Notes: generated from the letters alone by a model not told the origin. A stretch of 64,000 nucleotides of DNA from Tanypteryx hageni (GCA_028673005.1 CM054115.1:107007172-107071171); one strand, 5' to 3'. Shown: positions 19,558 to 28,221, counted from the stretch's first letter. Translations and numbers: made by a program.

Positions 19558-20379
19558 CAGAGTAAGTTAAATAAAAGTGTATAATAAATGCCCGTGACAT
19601 TTCTCCTTTTTTCCCCAGTAACATTTTTCCCGATGTTTGTGAAATTGTCGTTTTTTCAATTAATATCTGTTTATGTTTTTCTATAATTCCGTCCATCATT
19701 GTAGGGTTCATATTAACACTATTTTATTGAAAATATGAAATACATAGCAATGGTAAATACTTAGCAACATTTATTTAAAAAATTTGGGGAGTATGATAGT
19801 GAACCTGTTCCCTGGTAAATGGTATGGTCACCATACCCTGCATGTTCCACTATAATTTTTGATAACATTTATTTGCAATTTTCACATCACAATTTGTGGA
19901 TTTGTTGTAGTTGAATAATCTAATAAACCTAGAATGGCAAAAATCTAATTAAATTACAAATTAGAAACAATAATTATTAGGAAATAAGTAAAACAATTGG
20001 CCATGATTTTTCATTCAAGCAGACTAGCGTATTTGCTCATCTCTGTATGTGTTTGTGTGTGCGTCAATTTTTTTACAGACTTTCAAATGTAGATGGGAGA
20101 GATAGATATGTTAATTGAATTATAAATGTATGCTAATGTGTGCAATTCTCTGATTCCACAGAAAGTTTTGAATCCCAGTTTCTGAGGGTGCTTCATCGAG
20201 TCAACTTGGCATTAGAGCGTAATGAAGCAAGGATAGTGGAACAAGAAAGGCGCGAAACTGCTGAGGTTGAGTGGAAACAGGTGGCATTGGTCTGTGACCG
20301 TTTCCTGTTGGCAGCTTTTATGATTACCACTGCCATAGCAACTGGAGTAATCTTATGTTCATCACCCTATGGGCCTTGA
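4581..20379 (+). CDS. Nicotinic acetylcholine receptor (Cys-loop) subunit, 3' part: M2 to C-terminus
   Basis: Join of 4581-4715, 6112-6347, 10699-10876 and 20162-20379, giving 254 residues plus stop. It would be one subunit of a pentameric acetylcholine-gated cation channel in the plasma membrane of neurons or muscle. Exon 1 holds the end of M1 and M2 ([16 protein letters not shown]), with the Gly-Glu-Lys at the cytoplasmic mouth of the pore that marks cation-selective subunits. Exon 2 starts with M3 ([15 protein letters not shown]). Exon 3 is loop. Exon 4 has the amphipathic pre-M4 helix, the [11 protein letters not shown] block and M4, ending in SSPYGP. Phases agree at all three joins (1/2, 0/0, 1/2) and the donors are GTGAGT, GTGAGT and GTCAGT. 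The signal peptide, ligand-binding domain and M1 are not in the window. The sequence is divergent from the textbook subunits, so I do not assign alpha or beta. Confidence 0.85.
4716..6111 (+). other. nAChR intron (1.4 kb)
   Basis: It is bounded by a GTGAGT donor and a tttatttag acceptor. At about 5300-5390 it holds a decayed hAT-type end ('tggcccgcc', 'ggtccgcc', 'aaaggtttgccc'). Nothing else is recognised. Confidence 0.7.
6112..6347 (+). CDS. nAChR subunit exon: M3 and start of intracellular loop
   Basis: It begins GT-ATG-TAC-TAC, completing a serine codon with the base left by the previous exon. M3 (about 24 hydrophobic residues from [11 protein letters not shown]) is followed by LNVYHRG, matching the LNVhxR motif that follows M3 in receptor subunits. 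The rest is a basic then Ser/Gly-rich cytoplasmic segment ([18 protein letters not shown]). The donor is CCA|GTGAGT in phase 0. Local GC content is much higher than in the surroundings, as expected for a host exon. Confidence 0.88.
6348..6778 (+). other. nAChR intron sequence without recognised elements
   Basis: This is the first part of the 4.35-kb second intron (6348-10698). It is AT-rich and I see no gene or repeat terminus here. Confidence 0.5.
6779..7890 (+). mobile_element. DNA transposon relic carrying a Myb/SANT-like gene
   Basis: The block at 6779-7130 matches 40465-40740 closely, including 'gctaaaagcatttgcttc', 'tgaataaaagtttg' and 'atcataaatcatgggt'. At 40.4-41.3 kb the same sequence sits just inside a clean terminal inverted repeat. 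The present copy lacks that terminus. The 3' end of the same family reappears at about 9560-9900, so 6.8-9.9 kb may be one larger element broken by later insertions. Confidence 0.6.
7154..7876 (+). pseudogene. Transposon-associated Myb/SANT-like DNA-binding protein
   Basis: 199 codons from the ATG at 7154 to a TAG at 7751, then the same frame continues open for 41 more codons to a TAA at 7874-7876. The first third ([20 protein letters not shown], then a helix-rich basic stretch with [20 protein letters not shown] and KEWEQAFYD) fits the trihelix Myb/SANT-like fold found in accessory proteins of PIF/Harbinger-type transposons and in many uncharacterised arthropod proteins. The middle is acidic and serine-rich, and the end is Leu-rich and probably helical. 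A good 3' splice site (ttattacag) lies directly before the ATG. The role would be to bind the element's ends. The in-frame TAG makes this a probable pseudogene. It lies on the same strand as the receptor gene, within its second intron. Confidence 0.6.
8003..8610. repeat. Dispersed repeat, two direct copies (8003-8116 and 8497-8610)
   Basis: Two roughly 110-bp direct copies share 'cgatttcgacaaatctttcgcc' and an 'atcgtctcccg' type end, with about one difference per six bases. The first copy also carries a B-box-like ggttcgatacc, which the second has lost. I see no coding role. Confidence 0.7.
8611..8924. other. Intronic spacer with no recognised feature
   Basis: Open frames here are short and show no family resemblance. 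Confidence 0.4.
8925..9150 (+). pseudogene. Fragment of a pogo/jerky-type DDE transposase
   Basis: Reads ...[23 protein letters not shown] then [15 protein letters not shown]. This resembles the first-aspartate block of pogo-family transposases (NVDETG followed by TTVQ, then a KKQVG-TSAERG stretch). The catalytic DET motif is damaged (NANETS). Only about 70 residues are left, without the helix-turn-helix or the remaining DDE residues. It is inactive and nested in the receptor intron. Confidence 0.65.
9151..9426. other. Spacer, no feature recognised
   Basis: AT-rich sequence. A short hAT-like 'ctggccccgtggagggg' patch occurs near 9360 but is too small to call. Confidence 0.35.
9427..9910 (+). 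repeat. Dispersed repeat family C copy
   Basis: About 480 bp that aligns with 49173-49650 in reverse complement with few differences, for example 'tcctatttgaaatccgagat' and 'ccatatcaatttatttttag'. Its internal part also aligns with about 40815-41110, the right half of the TIR element at 40.4 kb, so family C is probably the 3' portion of that transposon. It ends next to a 'ctagcgtaattgtccgtcaa' terminus that recurs at 49.15, 49.65 and 58.65 kb. Confidence 0.7.
9975..10435 (+). pseudogene. Tigger/pogo transposase fragment with frameshift
   Basis: The first frame reads [20 protein letters not shown] then IQEKAQS, the CENP-B-type domain block of Tigger proteins. After a frame change near 10080-10120 it continues [41 protein letters not shown] and MPSRTYI, which holds the first catalytic aspartate region (NVDET). 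The N-terminal helix-turn-helix and the rest of the DDE domain are missing. No terminal repeats were found around it. It is a decayed insertion in the second receptor intron. Confidence 0.8.
10699..10876 (+). CDS. nAChR subunit exon: intracellular M3-M4 loop
   Basis: It is 178 bp, with an acceptor ttcattacag and a donor CCCAG|GTCAGT. The frame is open throughout with no ATG, which is why it is easily missed. It encodes [10 protein letters not shown]...KWVTSEDLG...[11 protein letters not shown]...[11 protein letters not shown] and leaves one base that makes Glu with the next exon. Phase 0 at its start and phase 1 at its end are exactly what the flanking exons need. The loop region is poorly conserved between subunits, so the support is splice signals, phase, strand, order and a GC content higher than its surroundings. 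Confidence 0.78.
10877..11396. other. Start of the 9.3-kb third nAChR intron; no feature seen
   Basis: It begins with GTCAGT. No coding frame or repeat terminus is recognised up to the Harbinger-like element. Confidence 0.5.
11403..12076 (+). mobile_element. PIF/Harbinger-like element, internally deleted
   Basis: The ends read CTAGGGATGGGC (left) and, in reverse complement, CTAGGAATGGAC (right), an imperfect terminal inverted repeat. TTAAAA flanks both sides (11397-11402 and 12077-12082); PIF/Harbinger elements normally duplicate three bases (TWA), so TTA plus chance A's is likely. Both subterminal regions are dense in GC-rich CAGTCGG/CCGACTG motifs in opposite orientation. The centre holds a transposase scrap described separately. 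Confidence 0.7.
11591..11830 (+). pseudogene. N-terminal scrap of a Harbinger-type transposase
   Basis: ATG-led frame [17 protein letters not shown], then [15 protein letters not shown], a stop, and [10 protein letters not shown] in the same frame. The GEF-L--LR spacing followed by FRMS--F matches the region before the DDE domain of PIF/Harbinger transposases. No DDE domain remains. It lies inside the 674-bp element with Harbinger-like ends, which supports the call. Confidence 0.65.
12255..12537. repeat. Dispersed repeat family F, copy 1
   Basis: It aligns with 51297-51568 in the same orientation at high identity (shared 'ccatgattaatagcataata', 'tggcaatcggctcgtgtcca' and more). This copy continues uninterrupted at the place where the other copy carries a mariner insertion. 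No coding content. Confidence 0.85.
12538..13055. other. Intronic spacer, no recognised feature
   Basis: AT-rich sequence with no exon-like frame or repeat terminus. Confidence 0.4.
13056..13220. repeat. Two diverged ~62-bp direct units with a Tigger-like terminus
   Basis: Units at 13056-13117 and 13157-13220 share 'gaattttctat-actcga' and 'ctttgagattc-agttat'. In reverse complement the right unit begins CAGTTGAACTTCCATAACTCG, close to the start expected of pogo/Tigger terminal repeats, so these are probably leftover transposon ends. Confidence 0.45.
13225..13412 (+). repeat. Dispersed repeat family D, partial copy
   Basis: It shares the order 'atgacgacattaatttcc', 'gttgttgccat', 'cattgttgaa'-type and 'cgctaattcggtacgtattt' blocks with 19018-19205 and with 57190-57375. 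Confidence 0.65.
13425..13570. repeat. CCGAAACCG-rich segment
   Basis: Imperfect repeats of AACCGAAACCG/ACCGAACCC. Inverted counterparts occur at 15170-15200 and 16600-16700. These look like subterminal parts of an unidentified transposon, but I could not find a clean terminal repeat pair. Confidence 0.4.
13571..14484. other. Non-coding intronic sequence with old transposon scraps
   Basis: Around 14160-14215 the motif 'ttcagattatagaggttgca' followed by 'ctgta' resembles a pogo/Tigger right end. No gene. Confidence 0.35.
14485..14520. repeat. Perfect 36-bp loopless palindrome
   Basis: The half-site cccatggaggtaggagta is followed directly by its exact reverse complement, with no spacer. TATT flanks it on both sides (14481-14484 and 14521-14524). 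Confidence 0.9.
14704..14820. repeat. C-rich minisatellite, about 3.5 units of 30-34 bp
   Basis: Repeats of the form cacccctcccaccgcccg followed by cccctctttcac. The short proline-rich open frame across it is a by-product of the repeat, not a gene. Confidence 0.85.
14821..16089. other. Non-coding intronic sequence
   Basis: No gene recognised. 15170-15200 holds CGGTTTCGGTTCGG repeats, inverted relative to 13425-13570. A 15-bp 'tatctcccatacct' stretch occurs at both about 15711 and about 16075. Confidence 0.4.
16090..16424. mobile_element. Non-autonomous hAT element, left terminus lost
   Basis: The right end reads ggttgccgacccctg, the reverse complement of the common hAT terminus CAGGGGTCGGCAACC. 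The left interior starts cctatggcccgcgggccac, which in such elements lies just inside the left terminus, so only about 14 bases are missing there. 'ggcccgcc' patches near the right end fit. There is no ORF. Confidence 0.65.
16425..16876. other. Spacer with inverted CGGTTTT-type repeats
   Basis: 16600-16700 is rich in 'acggtttt' and 'aaccgcggtttt' motifs related to those at 13.4 and 15.2 kb. No gene. Confidence 0.35.
16877..17090. mobile_element. Foldback element (long hairpin, ~102-bp arms)
   Basis: The left arm starts gtgtgcacacttttatgtgc and the right arm ends with its inverse (cataaaagtgtgtatac). The arms meet at a ~9-base centre (gtgggtgg-taaaaattg-ccacccac). A few mismatches are present. 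There is no coding sequence; the open frames on both strands are two views of the hairpin. It directly abuts a family A terminus. Confidence 0.8.
17096..18168 (-). repeat. Dispersed repeat family A, variant copy, reverse orientation
   Basis: The ends (17096-17330 and 18084-18168) match family A. The interior 17331-18083 differs completely from the other copies and holds 'aacggccgc' patches and no ORF. It is joined head-to-head to the copy at 18169-18880. Confidence 0.7.
18169..18880 (+). repeat. Dispersed repeat family A, complete copy, forward orientation
   Basis: It begins tactttctccatatacgtag and ends with the inverted counterpart (atatggagaaagtcat) before 'ggtggccacatcag'. It matches 3778-4484 (inverted), 38625-39395 (same strand, with an insertion) and fragments at 32262-32405 and 32953-33003. 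It is non-coding. Confidence 0.8.
19010..19490 (+). repeat. Dispersed repeat family D copy
   Basis: It aligns through several blocks with 57180-57705 (for example 'ttcgtatc-caattttaa' and 'cccatgcttttcttatgg'). Confidence 0.7.
19512..19556. repeat. (TA)n microsatellite
   Basis: About 22 TA units. Confidence 0.95.
19557..20161. other. End of the third nAChR intron
   Basis: Unique-looking AT-rich sequence. It ends with the acceptor ttctctgattccacag before the last exon. Confidence 0.5.
20162..20379 (+). CDS. nAChR subunit terminal exon: pre-M4 helix, M4, stop
   Basis: It begins AA-AGT-TTT; the AA completes a Glu codon with the single base from the 10699-10876 exon. It encodes [20 protein letters not shown], a polar helix, then [17 protein letters not shown], a hydrophobic M4 of about 22 residues and the C-terminus CSSPYGP with TGA at 20377-20379. 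The EWK-VA-V-DR-L pattern just before M4 is a hallmark of nicotinic receptor subunits. Candidate AATAAA signals lie at 21563 and 21601 if the 3' UTR is long; none is certain. Confidence 0.88.
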
Positions 20380-20882
20380 ATGACGAGATTTTCATTCTCT
20401 GTCATTAATAATACAATGCAGTTGGTGACATTCCATACTAGCATTCAGGATTAATTCAGATGTTGATGATGGTGTCCTGATCATTGCATTCTAGCCAGTA
20501 TTAATTTCAATATTCATCCTGAGCACTTTAAAAATTATTATAGCTTTACATTTTCCTGATAAGGAAGAGATTTTCTGAATTTATGCAAAGCTATATTTCA
20601 GTTGGTTAACTCTGAGAGAACAGGTAAAGCAGTAATTCATAACCTTTTGTGGCTGGGACCCAAATTCCAATTCTAATGACCTAAATTCCCAAACAGCTCT
20701 CTTGTGATAAATATTAAAATGTACAGGGACTAAATAATAAGGAAATGAATTTTTTAAGCTAACAGTACAGTTCGCTGTTTTTTTAACTTTAAACAGACTG
20801 TTAAGATAAAAGGCACATTCGAGTAATGTGAGTGACCTGGATTATTACAGAAGGTTCAGGACTAATTCTGAACATGCTATAT
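20380..20882. other. Probable 3' UTR or downstream flank of the receptor gene
   Basis: No ORF and no repeat. No close AATAAA was seen before 21563. Confidence 0.4.
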
Positions 20883-21132
20883 CAGTGGTCGGCACCCTAT
20901 GACCTGCTGGTCAATGAATGACCCGCCATCACAATTTTTGTGACCCATAATGGTAGAAATGTGTAGAAGGGTTCATCCATTGAAAATTAAAGATTAATTC
21001 AATTATTATTAAATATAGTTTATATAAACATCCAGGTTTGATTTTTCTTTTCATTGGAATTTTCTAATTGACCCATTGCATTTTCCAAAAGATGTCGATT
21101 AACCCGCCATCGAAAAAGGTTGCCGACCTCTG
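20883..21132. mobile_element. hAT-type MITE (250 bp)
   Basis: The terminal inverted repeats are CAGTGGTCGGCACCCT (left) and AGGTTGCCGACCTCTG (right). The flanking 8-mers tgctatat (20875-20882) and ctctagat (21133-21140) agree at five positions, a decayed target duplication near the nTCTAGAn preferred by hAT elements. It is non-coding. Confidence 0.85.
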
Positions 21133-24100
21133 CTCTAGATGACCCACTTAAAATGGCTCGGTGACCCAATGTTTTGTCACAGCCCATAAGTTAAGAGCCT
21201 CTAAAACAGAGGAATGTAAATTTCTGGAAGGAGAGAATGAAAAATACTCATAATTCTCGGAGCATTTGATTTCAATGAATTGAAAATTTCACAGTTATGT
21301 TATGGAAATGGTAATTTTTTAGTCTCAAAATTGGTTTTAAATATGTAAAAAATCTGATGCCATAAAATCATCTTCAAATTCAAATTAGAGCTTAGGAACA
21401 CTACACGGTAATCAAAATTATATGATTAAGAAAAATCTGTATGATCACACTGCTATTATTCTGTAATATTCTCTAACATAATTTGGTTATGCACAGTATT
21501 CAGTGGTGTTCTTCATTATCATTAACCCAACAGTGGTGACAAGCTTGATCACACAGAGCATCAATAAACCTCATGCAGAAATGTTTTGAAATACTGCAAT
21601 AATAAAATATTTTCATTTTTTAGGTTTTAGTATTGAAGGTAGTCATAAGACACATCATTTTTCTTATTTAAATATTTTTCATACAGTGAGTTATATTTGA
21701 GATAGTTTGCTAAAAGTTTTATCAGACATGTTGAATAATTGATAAGTTGAAATGTTACCATGACAATGATGCTTTTTGGCAGAACTGTGTTCAAAAATGT
21801 CAAAAAATTGACACATGCACAAATGCTGGCACTGGCTCAGTTACTCCCAAAATCATCTCACTATAATGTTACACTCACACAGACACACAAATAATTTTGC
21901 TTTAGGAAAATTAAATATTGGAATAAAATATCATATTTTCTAGTTTTTAAGATGCACCAATATTTTATTCAGAAAACATTTTAGTGGATGTACTTGAACT
22001 TATAATTATTTAAGAGTATGTGTGAGTGCATGTGCACATGTGTGTGTGTGAGAGAGAGAGAGAGAGAAAGGAAATTTAGGAAGCAGAAGCAACAAGGTGT
22101 TAAAGGAGGTCCAATGAAAATAAAGACATTAGGTCCCTTGTTGGTGACAGAGAAAGCAAAATATGCATGTAAATATATGCATATTTTACATATACATAAC
22201 CTGTACATGCATAGAAATAATCCCTTGAGTAATGATGTTTTGCAGTCACAATGTTACAACATTATGAGAAATATATGCACCTAAAATTTGGCTCATTTAC
22301 AGTTATGGCACTGGAATTAGTCTTCATGCCTGTCAGTTGCCATACTCAGTTTGGTGATAGTCTTCCTGCCTTTCTTCAGACCATAAACCAATTTAAGCAA
22401 TAGTTGAAACACTCTGCATTTCTGCCATATGCAATGCATATTCCTGGACCAAATAAACATTGCTGTGTGACAGATGGCTACATATGCATTTAAAAACTAT
22501 TTCTCGATGATCCTCAAAGATATACCTATGCCACTGCTTGTTAGATGTATAGTAGTTATGTCAGCATATTGCCTTCAGACTCTAAGATGTGGGACAGTTT
22601 AAGATGTCTTTTTCCAAGGAAAAAGATGCATGTTTTACTTTATAAAATAATGTCAGTATTTCTATTGATCATTGAGAGATATTTTCTCTAGTTTTGTTGA
22701 ACTTTGAATTATAACTCAAATTGACTAAAGCTTAATAATTCATTGTGAAATTAAAATTTTGCAAAAATAATTCTGACAGTTTTATTTCTAATCAGTACCT
22801 ATAAGAATAAAACTTTTTGCCTCTATACAAATAAATAAAAATAATATTTCAAAAATTGTAGTCAGAACAACCTTTATATTTCATTGCCATAAAAAAATCT
22901 ACACTGAATATTTCTCTATATTTTCTTAAATAATTCTGTGGTGCTCATAAGAGTTTTTCTTATTTTTAGCCACACAACTTTTATGAAAGAATCTTCTGAA
23001 TTTATACAAAAGGTTTATTTTCTACTTTTCTTGTGATGAAAAGTAAATGTTGTTTGAGCTATAAAAAAAATTAAGTTTTATTTTTATTTTTTGACTTTTT
23101 AATATTAAAACAGCAGAATTTCCATCTTGATTAAATTTTATTCAATTAAGTAATATTTTCCTACAAAGTACACATTATTATCACAAACGTTCATTTTACT
23201 TGTTATGTTACGTTAAATTCATATTTTGTCAGAATCAATTATTGTAAAATTCAATGGAGTGTCATGCTCAGCTTTATATCATTAGTTGACTTCGCAAGAA
23301 ATTTATGGATAACTACTGATTTTCTCTACAATATTTAATCAATAAAAATAATAATTGTTGATCATCACAATTAAGAAATCACAACTTTTCTCATATCCAT
23401 ATGCTGTTAGTTCATGTGGTAACATCATCGATTACATTAATACTTTCCTCCAGTTTGTCTCATAGCAACAATTCAACTTCTTAGTGATGTGTCAATGTAT
23501 CGATGGCATACTGGACTGAATAAAGAGGGATTGGAGAAAGAAATCAGATTCCGAGCAAGATGCTAGTTGCATGATGTCAGAGGAATGGAGAGAATAAAGT
23601 ATCGTCAATTGTTGTGAAATATGTTCCATTTCTATGGGGTTTCTATTCAGGGTGATATCCTATATAAATTATATTTCTTCAGATTCAGCTGAACCCTCTA
23701 GCTCTAAAGTCAATGCAGATGACATGCTACAGAGAGATACAATTTCCAGAATCTCTTTTTCATACTCAGGGATGCCTAAAGCAAGCTTATTCATCAATAT
23801 CTTGAAATACAATTTTTTCTTCATCATGATACCTTCTTCATATACTTTGTATATGAGAAATTAAAAATAAATAATTCAAACACCAAGTAGAATTAAATTA
23901 TAATTATGATAGTTACTTAGTTTCAATACATTTTAGCAACTATTTATTAAATTTAATTAAAGATTAGCCAGTTACTGATTAATTTTCTTAGAAAAATCTC
24001 ATGCATCATGGAACTTTTGAAATCCTGACTATAGTTTACTCCATGTTTCATATTTATTCACTGTAAAATTACATTAATATGATTTTTATAAATTACCTCT

Positions 24101-25722
24101 AGATAAGAATTTCCTTTATTTCTGAAAATGTTGTATTGTTTTCTCTTTATTTTATAGTTTAATTTTCGAGAGAATTTTTCATTTTATTAGTTTAAATGTA
24201 ACCATAAGAAGCTCTAATTATAATTACATACTTGTTATTTTTATATTTCAAAACAAAAAAATTCACATATTAACATGTGCACACTAAAAGTACATACACT
24301 GTTATAGTTAATGTGAATTACAGTTGTTAATGTGCTTATGACCTAAGGGAGAAATTTTCAAGTGAAGCAACATAAGAAACTTAAATTATTTCATAAAGAT
24401 GACTCCAGCAACTATAAAATAGCTTGGAAAATTAAATGTGTTTAGTAATTCCTTGCACAGAGAAGTCATTACAGTCCTGGAAAGGGCCACTTTTAACAAA
24501 ACAACATTGTGGAAATTTAATACCTTATGGAAAGAATAAGGAGTTCATATAGGCTTTCTCATGTCACATACATACTTAAAATGCAGTGAGTGTCCATATC
24601 ATGACTGCATATAATTACATTTTATGTATGTCAGGTAAATAAGCCTCACATTTATTTAAGTGAATATAATCAAATCTGTCTGAGGGAACCCACTCTGTAC
24701 AAATCTTTGCTAAATGAAAATTTAATTTCTATTTAAAATATGAAATTTTCATCGTGAGTGATAATTCACAGATCATCAACAAGAGATGCTTAGTACAATT
24801 TAGCTTTCACAAACTTTTCATAGCTTAACGATTAATCTAAATCACTGATTGCTGGACTCTTCTGACTGGTAAAAATTGTAATGAGGGTTTTGAACCTCAG
24901 TCTTATGGATCGCACAATAAATGAGACTGAAAATCAAACTAACAGCCAAAGCTTTAGAAGGTATGCTATCTAAAAGTGTCGATGTTTCTTGAAAATCTGT
25001 TACATTATGATTTTTATGGAGTTACATAAGGTTGGCAGGGGATACTTACCAGTTCATGAACCAATCCCTGAGGAAAATGATGTAGATAATTTGCTGGATT
25101 CAAGCAGTGAGGGCAGTTTTATAATTCATGTTTTAATAAGATATAAAAGAATTAATCACCTAAAAACAATTAAATATTGTAGAAGATTGTATGGGATGTT
25201 ACATTGAGGTGATTCATAACAATATTATAAAAATGAAATATTACTTTCATTGTTGCAGCATCTTTTATTAATAATTTTACAAATTTTCCAAGAATGAATT
25301 TTAAATTTTTTTGTAGTTTTATAAATGTCACATTATAGGTGATGAAATGCTGTGAATATTCCTGTAATTATCTTAATCAAGTACCCAATTGGTTTTATAT
25401 GTGAACCTATAATTGTTCAGGGTGAGAATGGTAATTGTATTAAATGAGTGATTATTATTTACATCGTAATGTTAAGTTGAACAATTTTCAGACTGATTAC
25501 TGATAGGATAGTCAGAGCACACTCATAGTGAAAGTGGATACAAGTTTATGCCAGAACAGAAAAATATTTGGGAAATTTTGTATTTAAAATGAAAACTATT
25601 TATATAACTTTTCCCAAAAATATTTTGTAATGAAGTGCATATTCCAAAAATTATTAATCAGATAAAACATTGAAATTCCTCTACACTTAGTGTAAGGCAC
25701 ATTAATTTTGATGCTTGATATA
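21133..25722. other. Long AT-rich region with no gene recognised
   Basis: I see no exon with splice signals and family resemblance, and no transposon termini. A (TG)n(AG)n tract lies at 22039-22067. Short open frames (for example 23634-23864 and 24989-25207) are unsupported. Confidence 0.5.
22039..22067. repeat. (TG)n(AG)n microsatellite
   Basis: Alternating TG then AG dinucleotides. Confidence 0.9.
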
Positions 25723-26507
25723 CCATATATACTCATCTATAAGCCAACTCCATAAGTTGCCAGAAGAAAATAGTAAAAAGTGCATGACCAACATATATGC
25801 CAAACCCTGTAATTCGAGATGATGATACAGAAAGCACAGCAGTGACAGTTCAGTTGCTAGGAATATAAAATGTCATTGGTGCTTTGTCCATATTTCTGAT
25901 TTAAGATATTTCATATGTAAACTTTTTGAATTTTGATTATAAACCTCTGGAACGATTTTATTTTTTCTCCTGTCTTTTGTTAGCTTTTGTGCTATCTTCA
26001 TTTGCTGTTGGAGACAAAGACCATGCCCGTTCATGAAAAAAGTACCCCAACCAACTGATGCTACAAACTTAGATGATTTCTCTGACATGTCTTTATCATC
26101 TTTTGACATTTCCAGAGCACGAAGACGAATTCCAATTCTCTTAATGATGTATCCATTTTGTCAACATTCAACAACCGAATCATTGAGTGCTTCCTCCAAT
26201 TCAGGGAATGATTCAACACTAGTGCGACATGCTTTCTTGATTCTTGGCATCTCTTCTAATGCCGCTTTACTTTTCCACCATTCCTGTACTTGCTTCTCAT
26301 TGGTACTAAATGTGTGCACAACAGCAGTTATTATTTGCTTACCTACTTGTGTGATTCAAAGTACTGTTGTTTTCGTGGGTCTATTAGAAAATGTGGTAAA
26401 TGATTAAAATATTTTACAGTAAACCTTAACCTGCAAATAAGCAGAACCTCCTCTTCTAGACATCTATTTCTTCCAAAATATTTTGGCTTTTAGACGAGTA
26501 TATATGG
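25723..26507 (-). mobile_element. pogo-like element with intact terminal inverted repeats
   Basis: Left end CCATATATACTCATCTATAA, right end in reverse complement CCATATATACTCGTCTAAAA, both followed by GCCAA. TA flanks each side (25721-25722 and 26508-26509), the target duplication of Tc1/mariner/pogo elements. It contains a minus-strand transposase N-terminus. Confidence 0.85.
25873..26330 (-). pseudogene. CENP-B/pogo-type transposase N-terminal DNA-binding region
   Basis: The minus-strand frame reads EWWKSKAALEEMPRIKKACR, SVESFPELEEALND, a TGA stop where CRQNG is expected (C-stop-QNG), IRLRALEMSKDDKDM, FVASVGWGTFFMNGHGL and MKIAQKL. This follows the CENP-B N-terminal and helix-turn-helix layout of pogo-like transposases. 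The stop is explained by one CGA to TGA change. The DDE domain is absent. It lies inside an element with matching terminal repeats, so the copy is a deleted, dead transposon. Confidence 0.75.
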
Positions 26508-27553
26508 TAGTGGGCTTATGTAAAAAATTGAGTTACATTTTGTCCAAATATAAGAAACAATGGTAGATGACAAATAAAGCTATATTTTTTATACTGAATT
26601 GTAATGTAGACCTTTCATGAGTTAATAATGGTGATCATTATGTATATCAGTTCAGAATGTTAAACAGGAATGCTGTTCTGGCACACTTGCACTACTGAAA
26701 AATATTCAAAGTAAGGGTAAGCTCTTTACTAAATTAAAAATTTTAAATTCCCAATGAAGAGATCAACATGCAAAAATTTGTAATTCAGTATTATCTTAAG
26801 TAATTTGATATGTGATATCATGTATGCAAAAGGAATCCAAATATAACTATGTATTTGCAATGTTATGAGAAAATAATGAAGTTATATGTTAGTATAGCTA
26901 TTTACTTGTTGATGTTGAAAGAAAACCAGCTAGAAAATTGCTGATTGGTTGACAGTGAATGAAAATTATTCATAATATTATACACATCCAAGTATCTGTT
27001 AGTATCTGATTTGTCCAGTATTGCTGTAGAGTCTAAAATCTGATGCATTAATCCAAAATTAAGATAACCATGAATCTAAGACAACCCCAAAATGAGATAA
27101 ACTTCTACTATGAAACAGTATTTTTTCAGTTCATGTATTATACAGAAAATCAACATAAATGCTTTAGTTACTTATATTTTTATTCATTGGCCATAGAGAA
27201 AGGGGGAGAGAGTAGAAATAGATTAGTAATCCCTGACGACATTCTCAGGTCACCAGTATTTAATGTCTAGAAATAAATTTGTAGAAGATATCTGATGACT
27301 GTCATCATAAACTGAGTAATACATCATCTTCAATTAAAAGAGTGATGCAGTTTTAGTAAAAATAATTGTATTTCATAATTGACATAATTAACTTCAACCA
27401 CATTGGATAATTCATCAAACATAAAACAAAAAAATGAATGAGAAGGTTATGAAATGCTTAATTTCACTTCATGGTGGAATTAGCTCCCACCATCAGCATT
27501 TGCGTCTCTAAAGATGCCTCCACAATTTTTCACCCTCCACCTTTTCTCTAATC
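26508..27553. other. Non-coding spacer
   Basis: No feature recognised. Confidence 0.4.
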
Positions 27554-27828
27554 CAGCAGTTTTCAACTGATGTGTCACAAAGAACCTGGAGGTGTGCAAC
27601 CAAAAATTTTATTAACAGCTTGTAAAAAATAAAGTAAATTTTGATTAAACAGTTTTTGTCCTTCTCTTGCATCATTTTCAACAACAATAAAAACAATTTT
27701 AGGCTTGAACTCTTCATTATTATACACTACTACTTTTTTAGTTTGGCAGATTGTAGTGTGCAGTGTGTTGTGCACATGAGCATCGATCTGCATATGTGTC
27801 ACAATGGAGAAAAGGTTGAGAACCACTC
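27554..27828. mobile_element. hAT-type MITE (275 bp)
   Basis: Left terminus CAGCAGTTTTCAACTG and right terminus GGTTGAGAACCACTC form an imperfect inverted repeat of the CAGTGGTTCTCAAC type. The flanking octamers CTCTAATC (27546-27553) and CTCTTATC (27829-27836) match at seven of eight bases. It is non-coding. Confidence 0.85.
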
Positions 27829-28221
27829 CTCTTATCAAACCTTGCAATACCTTTGAGTCTATATCTTTATAAAGGGAATTTTGTTTCAACCAGAAAACAT
27901 TCATTGAGAATTTATACATCGGAAATAGTGCTCATTTATATGCATCTGTATATTTAATTAATGGAACGCAGAAGAATGTCCTCACTTATACTCTCTAAAT
28001 AATTTTTTGTTATATTTTCTACCATTGTTCACAAAGTGACAAATTGTCCTTTTCACAGTGGTGTATGTTCCTACCTTTTTTCTCAATTCCACACATGCAT
28101 AAAATATAATTTTAAATTATATATGTATTGCTGTCAATGTGTTTGTCAATGTCATATTGATTTGAAATTATCTGCTGTTAGAGTGCATTTAACCTGTGAT
28201 GGGGTAATCATCACAATAATA
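27829..28221. other. Spacer, no feature
   Basis: Nothing recognised. Confidence 0.4.

Noticed and set aside
24989..25207. Possible exon (GYLPVHEPIPEENDVDNLL)
   Set aside because: Unusual acidic stretch but no donor of good quality, no partner exon in phase and no known family.
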